Shown: positions 41,555-51,132 of the stretch, piece after piece
Layout of the letters: the number at the start of each line of letters is the position of its first letter
Numbering within the stretch: the stretch's first letter is position 1
NCBI RefSeq assembly: GCF_000429665.1
Contig: NZ_AUCH01000007.1
Span: 124,001-188,000, forward strand
Origin: Azovibrio restrictus DSM 23866
GTDB taxonomy: Bacteria > Pseudomonadota > Gammaproteobacteria > Burkholderiales > Rhodocyclaceae
DNA: 64,000 nt
Direction: 5' to 3'
Translations under genes and position numbers: made by a program
Notes under the pieces: model-generated
Databases searched by the model: none
What the model was told of the DNA's origin: nothing
Seen by the model: the letters and a program-made list of their open reading frames with translations, nothing else

Positions 41555-43924
41555 ATGAGACTCCTGGCTTCCCTGCGGGCAAGAATGGCGGCCATCCTGG
41601 CCCTGGCCATCCTGCCCCTGTTCATCCTGTCCCTGCAGGTGAATCTGGAAGCCAGGAAACAGGCCCTGGAGCAGGCTGAAGGCCAGATCCGGCGCATGGC
41701 CCACACGGTGAATGCCGAAGAGCAGCAGGTGGTGGGCTACACCCACCAGATCCTGCAGATCATGGCCAATGCCAACGATCTGGAACGCCTGGACTCCCCG
41801 GATTGCGATGGTCTGGCCCGGCGATTGCTCGGCACCCAGCCCCTGTTCAACAACTTTGGCGCTGCCCTGCCCTCGGGCCGCATCGTCTGCAGCGGCCGCC
41901 CCATGGGTGAAGCACCCGTGGATGTCAGCGAACGCACCTGGTTCGTGGAGGCCATGGGCAACCGGCGCTTCACCCAGGGCAGCAAGGTGGTGGGCAAGAT
42001 TTCCGGCAAGACCGGGGTGGTGTTCGGCCTGCCTATCCTGACCCCCCGGGGCGAACTGCGGGGTGCGGTGTTCGCCAACGTCAGCCTCGCCTGGTTCGAA
42101 CGGCTGCTCAGCGGCCTGAACCTGCCTCCCGGCTGGGAGGCGGGGATTCTGGACGAGGAGGCCAACCTGATCGTCAGCAACCCCGGCAGCAGCAGCGGGA
42201 TATCCCGGGTCAGCACCCAGGCACACTGGCAGCAACTGATACAGGGAGGGGCCCCGGAACAGCTGCGGCACATCACAGGCCCCGACCAGACCGAACGCCT
42301 CACCCTGCTGGCCCCCCTGGACTCCACCCGGGGCGGCATCTGGTTCTACATCAGCGCGCCCAAGGCTGAGGTTCTGGACCCCGTGGAACGGACCTTCCGG
42401 CTGCAACTCCTGATTTTCCTGCTGGTCGCCCTGGGCGCGGGCGCCCTGGGTTTCTGGGTCACGGACCGGAACATCCTGGCCTGGACCCGGAAGCTGGGGC
42501 ACATGGCCCGGCGGGTGGGCCAGGGGGAACTGGATGCCAGAATCCAGGAAGCCCAGGGCATCACCGAACTGGCCGAGCTGGAACGGGGTTTCAACCAGAT
42601 GGCGGCCAATCTGGCGGCACGGCAGCAGAAAGAGAGGGAAGATGCCCAGCACATCGCCGAACTGAATCGGCTCTATTCCCTTCTGAGCGCCGTCAATCAG
42701 TGCATCGTCAGCGCCAAATCCCGCCGGGAGCTACTGCGCGAGGTCTGCCTGATCGCCCTGGAAAAAGGGGGATTCAGCCTGGCCTGGATCGGTTTCGTGG
42801 ATGGGGACAACCAGGAGCTCACCCCGGTGATGCAGGCCGGACAAACCGACTTCCTGCGTCAGGGCGAACGTCCCGAAGGCCCCTCCCCTGCCGCCACCGC
42901 CTATCACAGCGGCCGCCTGGCCGTGGTGGACGACATCCACAACAACCCGCCCTCCACCTGGCGCGACCGGGCCCTGAGCAGCGGTTTCCGGGCGGCCGTG
43001 GGAGTTCCCCTGAGCCAGCGGGGCCAGGTCGTCGGCGTCCTGGTGCTGTATGCGCCCCAGCCCGGGGTGTTCGACAGTGCCGAACTACACCTGCTGGAGG
43101 AAGTGGGAGGGGACATTTCCTATGCCCTGGACCGCCTCGATACCGAGGCCGCCCGGCAGGTTGCCGAAGCCCGTCTGGCCCGCCTGAACGAGGAACTGGA
43201 GTTGCGGGTGGAACAACGCACCGCCGAACTGCTGGCCGCCAACCAGGACCTGGAGGCCTTCTCCTACTCGGTATCCCACGATCTGCGCGCCCCCCTGCGC
43301 GCCCTGTCCGGATATTCCCGGCTGCTGCAGCTGGACCACGGGGAGCGCCTGGATGAAGAAGGGCAGCACTACGTCAGCCGGATCGCCCAGGCCAGCGAAC
43401 ACATGAACCACCTGATCGACGACCTGCTGCGCTACTCCAGGCTGGGGCGCAGGGGCGTGAAGATCGTGCCGGTACAGCTGGACAGCCTGCTCCAGCACAT
43501 CCTGTCCACCCGCCAGGCCCGGATTCAGGAGAGCCAGGCCCAGATTCACTCGACCCATCTGCCGGACGTGGAAAGCGACGCCACCCTGCTGGAACAGATT
43601 CTCGCCAACCTGATCGACAACGCCCTGACTTACCATGCGCCCGAACAGCCCCCGGTACTGGACATCCGTGCCTGGATCACGCCTGAGGGCTGGCAGCTGC
43701 AAATCAGCGATCAGGGCATAGGCATCGCCCCCGAACACCAGGACAAGGTGTTCGCCGTATTCCAGCGCCTGCATCCGGACGAAACCTACCCGGGCACCGG
43801 CATTGGCCTGGCCATCGTGCGCAAGGCCGTACAGCACCTGGGCGGCAGTATCCAGCTCCAGTCTGCCCCCGGGCAGGGCAGCACCTTCACCCTCAGCTTC
43901 CCCACCACCCCACCCTCCCTTTGA
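41555..43924 (+). CDS. Sensor histidine kinase (Cache-HAMP-GAF-HisKA-HATPase)
   Basis: 789 residues. One membrane segment (LALAILPLFILSLQV), an extracytoplasmic Cache-like domain to about residue 280, a second membrane segment (LLIFLLVALGAGALGFWV) and HAMP. A GAF domain (about 365-530: LREVCLIALEKGGFSLAWIGFVDGD, RAAVGVPLSQRGQVVGVLVLY) leads through a coiled-coil to HisKA, with the phospho-His at 575 (SVSHDLRAPLRAL), then N-box NLIDNALTYHA and G-boxes ISDQGIGIAP and TGIGLAIV. No response regulator is adjacent, so the output partner is unknown. It starts 4 bases after rraA. Confidence 0.92.
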   Translation: MRLLASLRARMAAILALAILPLFILSLQVNLEARKQALEQAEGQIRRMAHTVNAEEQQVVGYTHQILQIMANANDLERLDSPDCDGLARRLLGTQPLFNNFGAALPSGRIVCSGRPMGEAPVDVSERTWFVEAMGNRRFTQGSKVVGKISGKTGVVFGLPILTPRGELRGAVFANVSLAWFERLLSGLNLPPGWEAGILDEEANLIVSNPGSSSGISRVSTQAHWQQLIQGGAPEQLRHITGPDQTERLTLLAPLDSTRGGIWFYISAPKAEVLDPVERTFRLQLLIFLLVALGAGALGFWVTDRNILAWTRKLGHMARRVGQGELDARIQEAQGITELAELERGFNQMAANLAARQQKEREDAQHIAELNRLYSLLSAVNQCIVSAKSRRELLREVCLIALEKGGFSLAWIGFVDGDNQELTPVMQAGQTDFLRQGERPEGPSPAATAYHSGRLAVVDDIHNNPPSTWRDRALSSGFRAAVGVPLSQRGQVVGVLVLYAPQPGVFDSAELHLLEEVGGDISYALDRLDTEAARQVAEARLARLNEELELRVEQRTAELLAANQDLEAFSYSVSHDLRAPLRALSGYSRLLQLDHGERLDEEGQHYVSRIAQASEHMNHLIDDLLRYSRLGRRGVKIVPVQLDSLLQHILSTRQARIQESQAQIHSTHLPDVESDATLLEQILANLIDNALTYHAPEQPPVLDIRAWITPEGWQLQISDQGIGIAPEHQDKVFAVFQRLHPDETYPGTGIGLAIVRKAVQHLGGSIQLQSAPGQGSTFTLSFPTTPPSL

Positions 43925-43964
43925 TCCATTGCAGGCAGAGTCCGGCTTGACCAAGCCCCTATGC

Positions 43965-44066
43965 TGCACCGCACAAACAAAATTTGTGTTTAATATCAGT
44001 TGTCTTATAGAAGACTTGTGTGCAGCGCACAAAAACAGAGCTTTCATAGTCGCAAAATGCGTTTTG
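43965..44066. promoter_or_regulatory. Palindromic operator cluster upstream of aceA
   Basis: The 349-base gap before aceA is much lower in GC than its surroundings. It holds a 13-base direct repeat TGCASCGCACAAA (43965-43977 and 44021-44033), and three palindromes: CACAAA-n5-TTTGTG (43972-43988), TTGTGtGCaGCgCACAA (44016-44032) and CAAAA-TGCG-TTTTG (44053-44066). Such clustered TGC-n3-GCA and CACAA sites suggest one or more repressors or activators responding to acetate or acyl-CoA status. The regulator is not identified. Confidence 0.55.
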
Positions 44067-44138
44067 TATTACGAAAAATGATCTGTAGTGCATTGTTTTT
44101 TATATATAAAAAAAACAGCACCAAAACCCGTAAAACTA

Positions 44139-44167
44139 TTGCTGCCCCGCAAAACGATATCTATACT
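44139..44167 (+). promoter_or_regulatory. Sigma-70 promoter of aceA
   Basis: TTGCTG (44139-44144), a 17-base spacer and TATACT (44162-44167). It predicts a 5' leader of about 100 bases and lies just downstream of the palindrome cluster. Confidence 0.6.
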
Positions 44168-44273
44168 TCGCTCCACATCGGTACGGCAAACCGCACCGAA
44201 CACAGCAAAAGGGTGGCAAGGAACAGCAGCATCACCACCCTCCACGGATCAACCACGACGAAAAGGAACTCTC

Positions 44274-45572
44274 ATGTCTTCTCGCGAACAGCAAATTCAA
44301 CAACTGGAAAAAGATTGGGCCGAAAACCCCCGCTGGAAGGGCATCAAGCGCGGCTACTCCGCTGCCGACGTGGTGCGTCTGCGCGGTTCTTTCCAGGTTG
44401 AACACACCCTGGCCCGTCGCGGTGCCGAAAAGCTGTGGAACCTGGTCAACAACGAACCCTACGTGAACTGCCTGGGCGCCCTCACCGGCGGCCAAGCCGT
44501 GCAGCAAGCCAAGGCCGGCATCAAGGCCATCTACCTGTCCGGCTGGCAAGTTGCTGCCGACAACAACGAATACGCCGCCATGTACCCGGACCAGTCCCTG
44601 TACCCCGTGGATTCCGTGCCCAAGGTCGTGGAGCGCATCAACAACGCCTTCAACCGCGCCGATGAAATCCAGTGGTCCAAGGGCATGAACCCGGGCGACG
44701 CCGGCTACATCGACTACCACCTGCCCATCGTGGCCGACGCTGAAGCCGGTTTCGGCGGCGTGCTCAATGCCTACGAACTGATGAAGGCCATGATCCGCTC
44801 CGGCGCTGCCGGCGTGCATTGGGAAGACCAACTGGCTTCCGTGAAGAAGTGCGGCCACATGGGCGGCAAGGTGCTGGTGCCCACCACCGAAGCCGTGCAG
44901 AAGCTGATCGCCGCCCGTATGGCTGCCGACGTCTATGGCGTGCCCACCCTGGTGATCGCCCGTACCGACGCCGAAGCCGCTGACCTGCTGACTTCCGACT
45001 ACGACGAGAACGACAAGCCCTTCCTGACCGGCGAGCGCACTCCCGAAGGCTTCTACAAGACCAAGAAGGGTCTGGACCAAGCCATCTCCCGCGCCATTGC
45101 CTACGCCCACTACGCCGACCTGGTGTGGTGCGAAACCGGCACCCCCGACCTGGAGTTTGCCCGCAAGTTCGCCGAAGCCGTGCATAAGGTCCACCCCGGC
45201 AAGATGCTGGCCTACAACTGCTCTCCTTCCTTCAACTGGAAGAAGAACCTGGACGACGCCACCATCGCCAAGTTCCAGAAGGAACTGGGCGCCATGGGCT
45301 ACAAGTACCAGTTCATCACCCTGGCCGGCATCCACTCCATGTGGTACAACATGTTCGATCTGGCCCAGGACTACGCCAAGCGCGGCATGTCCGCCTACGT
45401 GGAAAAGGTCCAGGAGCCCGAATTCGCTGCCCGCGACCGTGGCTACACCTTCGTCTCGCACCAGCAGGAAGTGGGCACCGGTTACTTCGACGAAGTGACC
45501 ACCGTGATCCAAGGCGGCAAGTCCTCCGTCACCGCCCTGACCGGTTCCACCGAAGAAGAACAGTTCCACTAA
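44274..45572 (+). CDS. aceA: Isocitrate lyase
   Basis: 432 residues from an ATG at 44274 with AAGGAAC upstream; the frame is open further but homologues begin near MSSREQQIQQLEKDW. It splits isocitrate to glyoxylate and succinate, the first glyoxylate-shunt step. The catalytic motif KKCGHMGGKVL has Cys193; the metal and substrate region VADAEAGFGG and NCSPSFNWKKNLDD are also conserved. Codon use is more strongly biased than its neighbours, with clean preferred codons, consistent with high expression. Followed by a strong terminator; aceB lies 8 kb downstream. Confidence 0.97.
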   Translation: MSSREQQIQQLEKDWAENPRWKGIKRGYSAADVVRLRGSFQVEHTLARRGAEKLWNLVNNEPYVNCLGALTGGQAVQQAKAGIKAIYLSGWQVAADNNEYAAMYPDQSLYPVDSVPKVVERINNAFNRADEIQWSKGMNPGDAGYIDYHLPIVADAEAGFGGVLNAYELMKAMIRSGAAGVHWEDQLASVKKCGHMGGKVLVPTTEAVQKLIAARMAADVYGVPTLVIARTDAEAADLLTSDYDENDKPFLTGERTPEGFYKTKKGLDQAISRAIAYAHYADLVWCETGTPDLEFARKFAEAVHKVHPGKMLAYNCSPSFNWKKNLDDATIAKFQKELGAMGYKYQFITLAGIHSMWYNMFDLAQDYAKRGMSAYVEKVQEPEFAARDRGYTFVSHQQEVGTGYFDEVTTVIQGGKSSVTALTGSTEEEQFH

Positions 45573-45614
45573 GCAGAGCCAGCCTCTGGGCCGCCCACCC
45601 CGGGCAGCATGCAG

Positions 45615-45641
45615 CCGGCCCCCACCAGGGGCCGGTTTTTT
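45615..45641 (+). terminator. Terminator of aceA
   Basis: Eight-base stem CCGGCCCC/GGGGCCGG, loop CACCA, then T6. Confidence 0.92.
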
Positions 45642-45781
45642 GTTGACGGTTGCCGCCGCACCCAGGGGGCGGGAGTTGTGCCCTGCCCCAGGATCCGGGC
45701 GCTAACCCCAGCCCCGCCCCTTCCCGCTGCCGACAGGTCAGCCCCGGCGCCTGTCCAGCGGCATCCCTCTTTCCACCGGAC

Positions 45782-48592
45782 TCACGCCCCGGACTCACGC
45801 CCCTGGGCACGCTCCCCCGCCAGCCGGGTACGGCGTGGCGCCTCCGGTTCCGCTGGCCCCTGACGCATCACATGCTGGCACTGGCGCTGAAACAGTTGCA
45901 GTTGCAAAGCCAGGGCCCGGCGAGCATTGCGTCTCAGCTGCAAACGCCAGGCGGCAAATCCGGCCAGCCCGGCCAGGGCCACGAAGGGCAGCCAGCCCAG
46001 GCCCCGGGTGGCCGAGATCACGAACATCACCATCAGGATGCCCCCCAACAGCCCCAGGCGGTTCTGCTGCAGCAGAATTTCGTGGGTGGCATCCACCTGA
46101 TCCATCTCATCGAGGGCCTGCCCGAGATTGAAGCTCAGCCGCTGCAGGGCCAAGGTCTGACGCAATAGGGTCTCAAAGCTTTCTTCCGGGTAATCCATCC
46201 CCGACAGACGCGCCGCCATGGTCTGAAACTGTTCCAGGGCCAGACGCATCTCCCGGCGCCCGGCCGCATCGGGCAGGTTCCCCGTCAGGGTCAGGGGCAT
46301 CAGGATACGCACCAGGTCCTGGCGCAGATCCCGGATCACCGCCTCCCGGGCCCCCAGACTGGCCAGCCGCTGCTGACGCTCGGCCTCGGCTGCCTGCCGA
46401 GCCGTGGCCAGCAGACGATAGGCCACCAGCCCCCGGGCCACCCGGCCCTCCCCTTCCAGCTGCGCCAGCTCCCCGGCCAGGCGGGCGAACCAGGGGCAAT
46501 CCTCCTCCAGCTCCGGGACAGCCCGGGCCACTTCCTGCTCCAGAGCCGCCAGATAATCGGCCTGCCCCAGGGCCAGCAGCAGGGGCCCGTGCCAGTCCAG
46601 GCGAGGCGGAAACTGGAAGCCGTCTTCCCGGCCGTAGACCACGGCATCGAAATTCACCACCCGGGCCTTGTCATTACCTGCCACCGCCCGGGGCCGGTTG
46701 CTCCAGCTCCGGTAGGCCTCCCTGGCCACATCCCAGGCCCGGCGCACCTGTTCCAGCCCCTGACGCCAGGCACTGTCCAGGGGCTCCAGGCCATCCTCCC
46801 CCTGGCGGGCGAACAGGGCCAGGACGCCGTCCTCGAACAGGCTGTCCAGCCAGCGTTTTGCGGCACCAGCCGCCTCCCCCCCGGCCTGAGTCTCACGGGC
46901 AGCGGCCAGCAGGGCCTCCCGATGGGCGGGCCGCCCCTGCCAGACCGGGGGCAGCTGGGGCGCCGCCGCCAGCAGGAAGCGCAGCAGGCGCCGGTCATCG
47001 CTCTCGCCCCGGGCCTCCATGATGTCTGCCAGACGCCGGGTCAGGTTGAAGTCGTGCAGCTCTTCCTTGAGCCAGTCCCTCAGCAGACCCCGCTTCAGGT
47101 CCTGCACCCCTTCGGGCCAGTGGGCCGCCAGGGCCAGGGCCAGTTCCTCGCCGCTCCTGGCCTCGTGCTCGCCCACGTGGTAAGGCCGCACGCCGGCAGC
47201 GCCGGATTCCACCGGCGCCGTAAGGCCGGGATCCCCCGCCAGCCAGCGCTCCACCTCGGCCCCGCCCCAGCGCCGGGAGGGGTCCCGCAGCAGCAGGCCG
47301 CGGCAGAGCCGGGCCAGGTCTTCATCGGCAACGCCGGTGATGTCCACGGGCCGGGTGGCCAGGTGATGGTTGATCACCTGCTCCGACAGGCCGTCGAAGG
47401 GATGGCGGCCGGAAGCGGCCTCCAGCAGGATCATGCCCACGGACCACCAGTCCGCCTTGGCGTCGATGATGCCGGTCAGGGCCTCGGGAGCCGCGTACTT
47501 GACGGTGCGGGCCCCGTCGGTGAAGTGGCGGGTGCCCTCGGAAAGGGAGGCAATGCCGAAATCCGTAAGGGCCAGGGAGAGGGGCTCCCGGCACCGCACC
47601 AGCACGTTTTCCGGCTTCAGATCCCGGTGCAGGATGCGCTGGGCGTGGATTTCCATGAGCCCCGCCGCCAGCTCCCGCACCAGGCGCTGCAGGGTGTCCC
47701 GGCTCAGGAGGCCGCGCCGGATCACATCCCGCAGGTTGCCGGCCCGGCAATACTCCATGAGTTCCCAGGCCACCCCGTCGGCCACCCCGTACCCGAGGAA
47801 GTTCACCACGTGGGGACCGGCGGCAGAGACCCGGGCCAGGAGGGCGCTGTCGGGCTGGATGCCGCGCCGGTAGAGCTTGGCCACCAGGGCCTCGCCTCCG
47901 GCCAGGGGTTCGACGATGAGCAGGTCCGCCTCGCTGCCCGCCGCCTGGAGTTCATCCACCACCCGGTAGCGGGCCGCCAGCTCCCCGGGCAGGTTGGTGC
48001 GCAGGACGGGACGGGAAACAGGGGGCGCCAGACTGGGGCCGGGCACCGGTTCCAGGGCTGCGGGCGCCAGTTCGAAGCCGGGCGGGGAAGCCGCCCCGGC
48101 AGCAAGCGGCTCGACCAGGACAGGGGCCGGCAACTGCGGCAAGGGGGTGTTGCAGTACAGACAGCGGACCGTACCCGGCGGGTTGGGCTGGCCGCAGTCC
48201 GGGTCGGGGCAGAGCAGCGGACCGGCCGCCGGAGACGGCACCACCGGGGCAGGTGGCACTGCCGCAGGCACGGCCAACCCCGGGGATTCAGACAGCGACA
48301 GTTCCGGCCAGCGCAGGCCGGTGGCATCGGGGGCGGCTGCAGCGCCTGCATGAGCGGCTTCGGCGGCGGCTTCGGCGGCAGCTGCATCGCGCGCAGGGGC
48401 GGGGGCCGGCTTTGCGTCCGCCGATACGACAGCCCCAGGCTCCAGGGGAGCGGCCGCCTCTCCCGCTTCAGGCGTCTGCCGCGGCAGCGAAAAATCCACC
48501 CCGGCCAGCAGGGTGGCGCAGACGCTGCAATGAACCCGGTCAGGGGGGTTTTCGGTGTCGCAGACGGGGCAGATGCGGATGTAGCGGTTCAT
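45782..48592 (-). CDS. Zinc-ribbon Ser/Thr protein kinase with C-terminal membrane segment
   Basis: 936 residues from an ATG at 48592 that overlaps the previous stop. Two zinc ribbons come first: Cys8-x2-Cys11/Cys22-x2-Cys25, and Cys128-x4-Cys133/Cys144-x2-Cys147, separated by an Ala/Pro-rich linker. The kinase domain (about 210-475) has ALVAKLYRRG for the Lys, HRDLKPEN at 322-329 with catalytic Asp324, DFG at 344 and YAAPEAL; the Gly-rich loop is degenerate. A helical region of about 330 residues follows, then two membrane segments (GLLGGILMVMFVISATRGL, WLPFVALAGLAGFAAW) and a basic tail. Last gene of a four-gene overlapping operon. Likely targets are its operon partners, which is inference. 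Confidence 0.9.
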   Translation of the reverse strand: MNRYIRICPVCDTENPPDRVHCSVCATLLAGVDFSLPRQTPEAGEAAAPLEPGAVVSADAKPAPAPARDAAAAEAAAEAAHAGAAAAPDATGLRWPELSLSESPGLAVPAAVPPAPVVPSPAAGPLLCPDPDCGQPNPPGTVRCLYCNTPLPQLPAPVLVEPLAAGAASPPGFELAPAALEPVPGPSLAPPVSRPVLRTNLPGELAARYRVVDELQAAGSEADLLIVEPLAGGEALVAKLYRRGIQPDSALLARVSAAGPHVVNFLGYGVADGVAWELMEYCRAGNLRDVIRRGLLSRDTLQRLVRELAAGLMEIHAQRILHRDLKPENVLVRCREPLSLALTDFGIASLSEGTRHFTDGARTVKYAAPEALTGIIDAKADWWSVGMILLEAASGRHPFDGLSEQVINHHLATRPVDITGVADEDLARLCRGLLLRDPSRRWGGAEVERWLAGDPGLTAPVESGAAGVRPYHVGEHEARSGEELALALAAHWPEGVQDLKRGLLRDWLKEELHDFNLTRRLADIMEARGESDDRRLLRFLLAAAPQLPPVWQGRPAHREALLAAARETQAGGEAAGAAKRWLDSLFEDGVLALFARQGEDGLEPLDSAWRQGLEQVRRAWDVAREAYRSWSNRPRAVAGNDKARVVNFDAVVYGREDGFQFPPRLDWHGPLLLALGQADYLAALEQEVARAVPELEEDCPWFARLAGELAQLEGEGRVARGLVAYRLLATARQAAEAERQQRLASLGAREAVIRDLRQDLVRILMPLTLTGNLPDAAGRREMRLALEQFQTMAARLSGMDYPEESFETLLRQTLALQRLSFNLGQALDEMDQVDATHEILLQQNRLGLLGGILMVMFVISATRGLGWLPFVALAGLAGFAAWRLQLRRNARRALALQLQLFQRQCQHVMRQGPAEPEAPRRTRLAGERAQGRESGA

Positions 48593-49263
48593 CGCCGCCA
48601 GGATACCTGATTCAGGCCCAGGCCCCGCTCGGCGCACAGGGTTTCCAGGGCGGCCATGTCGCCCCGGGCCGGGATGCCGATCATCCAGATGCGCCCGCCT
48701 TCAACGCTCACCTGCAGGGTCTTGCCCTGGACGCTTGCTTCGCGCCGGTGGCCGTAGCGGGCCTCGCCCAGGGGCGACAGGGGCACCAGGGTCTGGTTGG
48801 CGGAACCGCGCCAGAGCCCGCCTTCAGGCAGAGCTTCGGCATAGGGCTCGGGGATCAGGGCATCGAGCTTCTTCAGCAGGGCCCCGTGGCGGGCTTCCAG
48901 GGTCTTCAGGGGATAACCGCTGTAGCAGAGCAGATCCAGTTCCAGCCCCGCCTGCTGGCGCCAGCGCCCCAGGCCATCCAGGAGCGCCCCCAGGGCCAGG
49001 GGCTGATCGAAGGGCTCGCCGCCGCTCAAGGTGACGCCGTCCACGCCCCCTTTCGCCTTATCCCGGCACCAGGCCAGCAGCTCCGGCACGCTCAGGCTGC
49101 CGCCCCCGGCCGGGTCCCAGGTGTCCTGGGAAACGCAGCCTTTGCAGCCGATGCTGCAGCCCTGGAACCAGATGCCGATACGCCGCCCGTGCCCCAGCAC
49201 CGTGACCGGGTAATGGGCCTTGTTGAGGCGCAGCAGCAGGGGAGTGCGGGGATGCCGGGCCAA
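48589..49263 (-). CDS. Radical SAM activase-like protein (NrdG/4Fe-4S type)
   Basis: 224 residues. The Cx3Cx2C cluster motif is complete: Cys36, Cys40, Cys43 (FQGCSIGCKGCVSQDTWDP), followed by the SAM-binding VTLSGGEPFDQP. This resembles small glycyl-radical-enzyme activases and NrdG-like proteins. No glycyl-radical enzyme or nrdD lies nearby; the partner seems to be the operon. The C-terminal part (VEGGRIWMIGIPARGDMAALE) is unrecognised. Overlaps the kinase gene by 4 bases and follows the AAA+ gene by 3 bases, so translation is coupled. Confidence 0.85.
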   Translation of the reverse strand: MARHPRTPLLLRLNKAHYPVTVLGHGRRIGIWFQGCSIGCKGCVSQDTWDPAGGGSLSVPELLAWCRDKAKGGVDGVTLSGGEPFDQPLALGALLDGLGRWRQQAGLELDLLCYSGYPLKTLEARHGALLKKLDALIPEPYAEALPEGGLWRGSANQTLVPLSPLGEARYGHRREASVQGKTLQVSVEGGRIWMIGIPARGDMAALETLCAERGLGLNQVSWRR

Positions 49264-49266
49264 TCC

Positions 49267-51132
49267 TCACTCCAGCCGCAGGGTGACGATCTTCTCCTCG
49301 CTCTCCCGGAGCTCCACCACCCGAATCTGTTGCCGCCCCTCCAAATCCTGGGCGAACAGGGCCCGGGCCAGGGGATTGATGAACACGGATTCCAGCTGAT
49401 TGCCGATGCCCCGGCCGCCGTTGGAAAGATCGTGGATGCAGCGGGCCATCAGGTCCTGGCGCACGGCGGGTTCCAGTTCCAGCTCCAGCTTGTGCTCCTC
49501 CCGCACCCGGTTCACCACGTTGTTCAACATGCCGGCGAAGATGCGCTCGGCCACGGGTGGGGTGATGAAGTTGAACACCACGATGTTGTCGCCGATACGG
49601 TTGAGGATTTCCGGCCGGGACAGGCGGTACTTGAAGTAGTCGGCGATGGCGCCCTTGACCCGGCTTTCCACGGTTTCATAGCTGTCCCCCGGCTGCACGT
49701 TCTGGATGCGCCGGCCCTGCTCGTCCTCCACGTAAATGCCCAGGTTGGAGGTGAAGACCAGGATGGTTTCGGAGAAATAGGCGGTATCGCCCCGGCCATC
49801 CGTGAGGCGCCCGTCTTCGAGTATCTGCAGGAATTTGTCGAGGATGCGCGGGTGGGCCTTTTCCACCTCGTCGAAGAGCACCACCGAGAAGGGCTTGTCG
49901 CGCACCGCGTTGGTGAGCTCGCCGCCGGCCTCGAAGCCCACGTAGCCCGGGGGCGCCCCCAGCAGCCGCGCCCCCGTGTGCTCCTCGGCGAATTCGCTCA
50001 TGTCGAAGCGGATGTAGGCCCGCTCGTCGCCGAACACCAGCTGGGTCAGGGTCTTGGCCAGTTCGGTCTTGCCCACCCCGGTGGGGCCGGCGAAGAACAA
50101 CACCCCCCGGGGCCGGTTGCCGCCGCTCCGGGCCTGGGCGCCGGTGAGGCCCATCACCGAGCGCATGAGGATGTCCACGCTCTTGGTGACCGCCTGTTCC
50201 TGGCCCTTGACCCGGGTCTCGATGAACTCCGCCGCTCCGGCGATACGCTGGCGCAGGTAGGGCTTCTTCCAGGGATTTTCCAGGGCCCCCACCTTGTAGC
50301 ACTGCACCGCATCATCCACGTCCCGGTAGGCGATGCCCTGGCGGTCGGCCAGCTGGGCCGTGTCGGAAAGGGCCACCAGAGGCAGGCCCTCGGTGGCGGA
50401 GGCAAAGTCCCGAGCGAATTTTTCCCGCTCGTCGGGGCCGGCCTCGTCCATCTTGTGGAACAGGGTGAAGTAGCTCCGGGCCGCCGCCTCCCGGGTTTCG
50501 AAATCCGGCAGGCCCACGTTCAGGCTCTCCACCCGGGCATTGTCCAGGGCGAACCAGGAGGGTAGATCCTGGGGCCGGTTCAGGAGCCACAGGACCGGAT
50601 TGAAGCGGGGCTTGTTGTCGGCCAGAGGCCCAGGCTCCTTGGCCATGACCGGGACCGCCTGCACCGCCAATCGCTCCGCAGCAAGGAAGAAGCGGTGCTC
50701 GTTGGCATCGAGCTGGTCCGGGTGGCGCACCAGCCGGGAGGCGAAATCCACCAGCAGGGCGCAGCGGGCCTCGCGCATCCGGGTCAGGCGCTGCATCAGG
50801 CCGGAGAGGCTATCCAGGCTCATGGGCATGGCCCCGTCCTGGAGCTTCAGGTCGAAGAGCCGGGTGGCCAACTCCACCGCCTCCGGCTCGTTGGGATAGG
50901 GGCGCAGCCCGCCCACCGGGTCGTAGATCAGCAGGAAGCGGCAGTCCTGGCGCTGCAGGGCCGACCACAGACAGCGCACCAGGGGCACCGGGGTCAGGCT
51001 GCCATTGCTCAAGGGAGCGAGGAAATGGTCGCGGATGTTGCCGGCCACGATGAACTGGGAGCGGATCGGCAGCAGCCGCTCCAGGTCGCGGATCCAGCGG
51101 GGCGTGAGGGCGGTTGTGGAATCAGTGCTCAT
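49267..51132 (-). CDS. Clp-like AAA+ ATPase with degenerate N-terminal module
   Basis: 621 residues. The C-terminal AAA+ module resembles the second module of ClpA/ClpB: Walker A GPTGVGKT at 349-356, DMSEFAEEHTGARLLGAPPG pore/substrate region, Walker B VVLFDEVEKAH with Asp421-Glu422, and RPEILNRIGDNIVVF with the sensor region. The N-terminal 280 residues look like an inactive AAA-like fold with no Walker A (QFIVAGNIRDHFL, FLLIYDPVGGL, CALLVDFASRL, PVLWLLNRPQDLPSW). It lacks the ClpA N-domain and the ClpP-binding loop was not recognised. Probably a protein remodeller for this operon's partners. It overlaps the coiled-coil gene by 4 bases. Confidence 0.88.
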   Translation of the reverse strand: MSTDSTTALTPRWIRDLERLLPIRSQFIVAGNIRDHFLAPLSNGSLTPVPLVRCLWSALQRQDCRFLLIYDPVGGLRPYPNEPEAVELATRLFDLKLQDGAMPMSLDSLSGLMQRLTRMREARCALLVDFASRLVRHPDQLDANEHRFFLAAERLAVQAVPVMAKEPGPLADNKPRFNPVLWLLNRPQDLPSWFALDNARVESLNVGLPDFETREAAARSYFTLFHKMDEAGPDEREKFARDFASATEGLPLVALSDTAQLADRQGIAYRDVDDAVQCYKVGALENPWKKPYLRQRIAGAAEFIETRVKGQEQAVTKSVDILMRSVMGLTGAQARSGGNRPRGVLFFAGPTGVGKTELAKTLTQLVFGDERAYIRFDMSEFAEEHTGARLLGAPPGYVGFEAGGELTNAVRDKPFSVVLFDEVEKAHPRILDKFLQILEDGRLTDGRGDTAYFSETILVFTSNLGIYVEDEQGRRIQNVQPGDSYETVESRVKGAIADYFKYRLSRPEILNRIGDNIVVFNFITPPVAERIFAGMLNNVVNRVREEHKLELELEPAVRQDLMARCIHDLSNGGRGIGNQLESVFINPLARALFAQDLEGRQQIRVVELRESEEKIVTLRLE

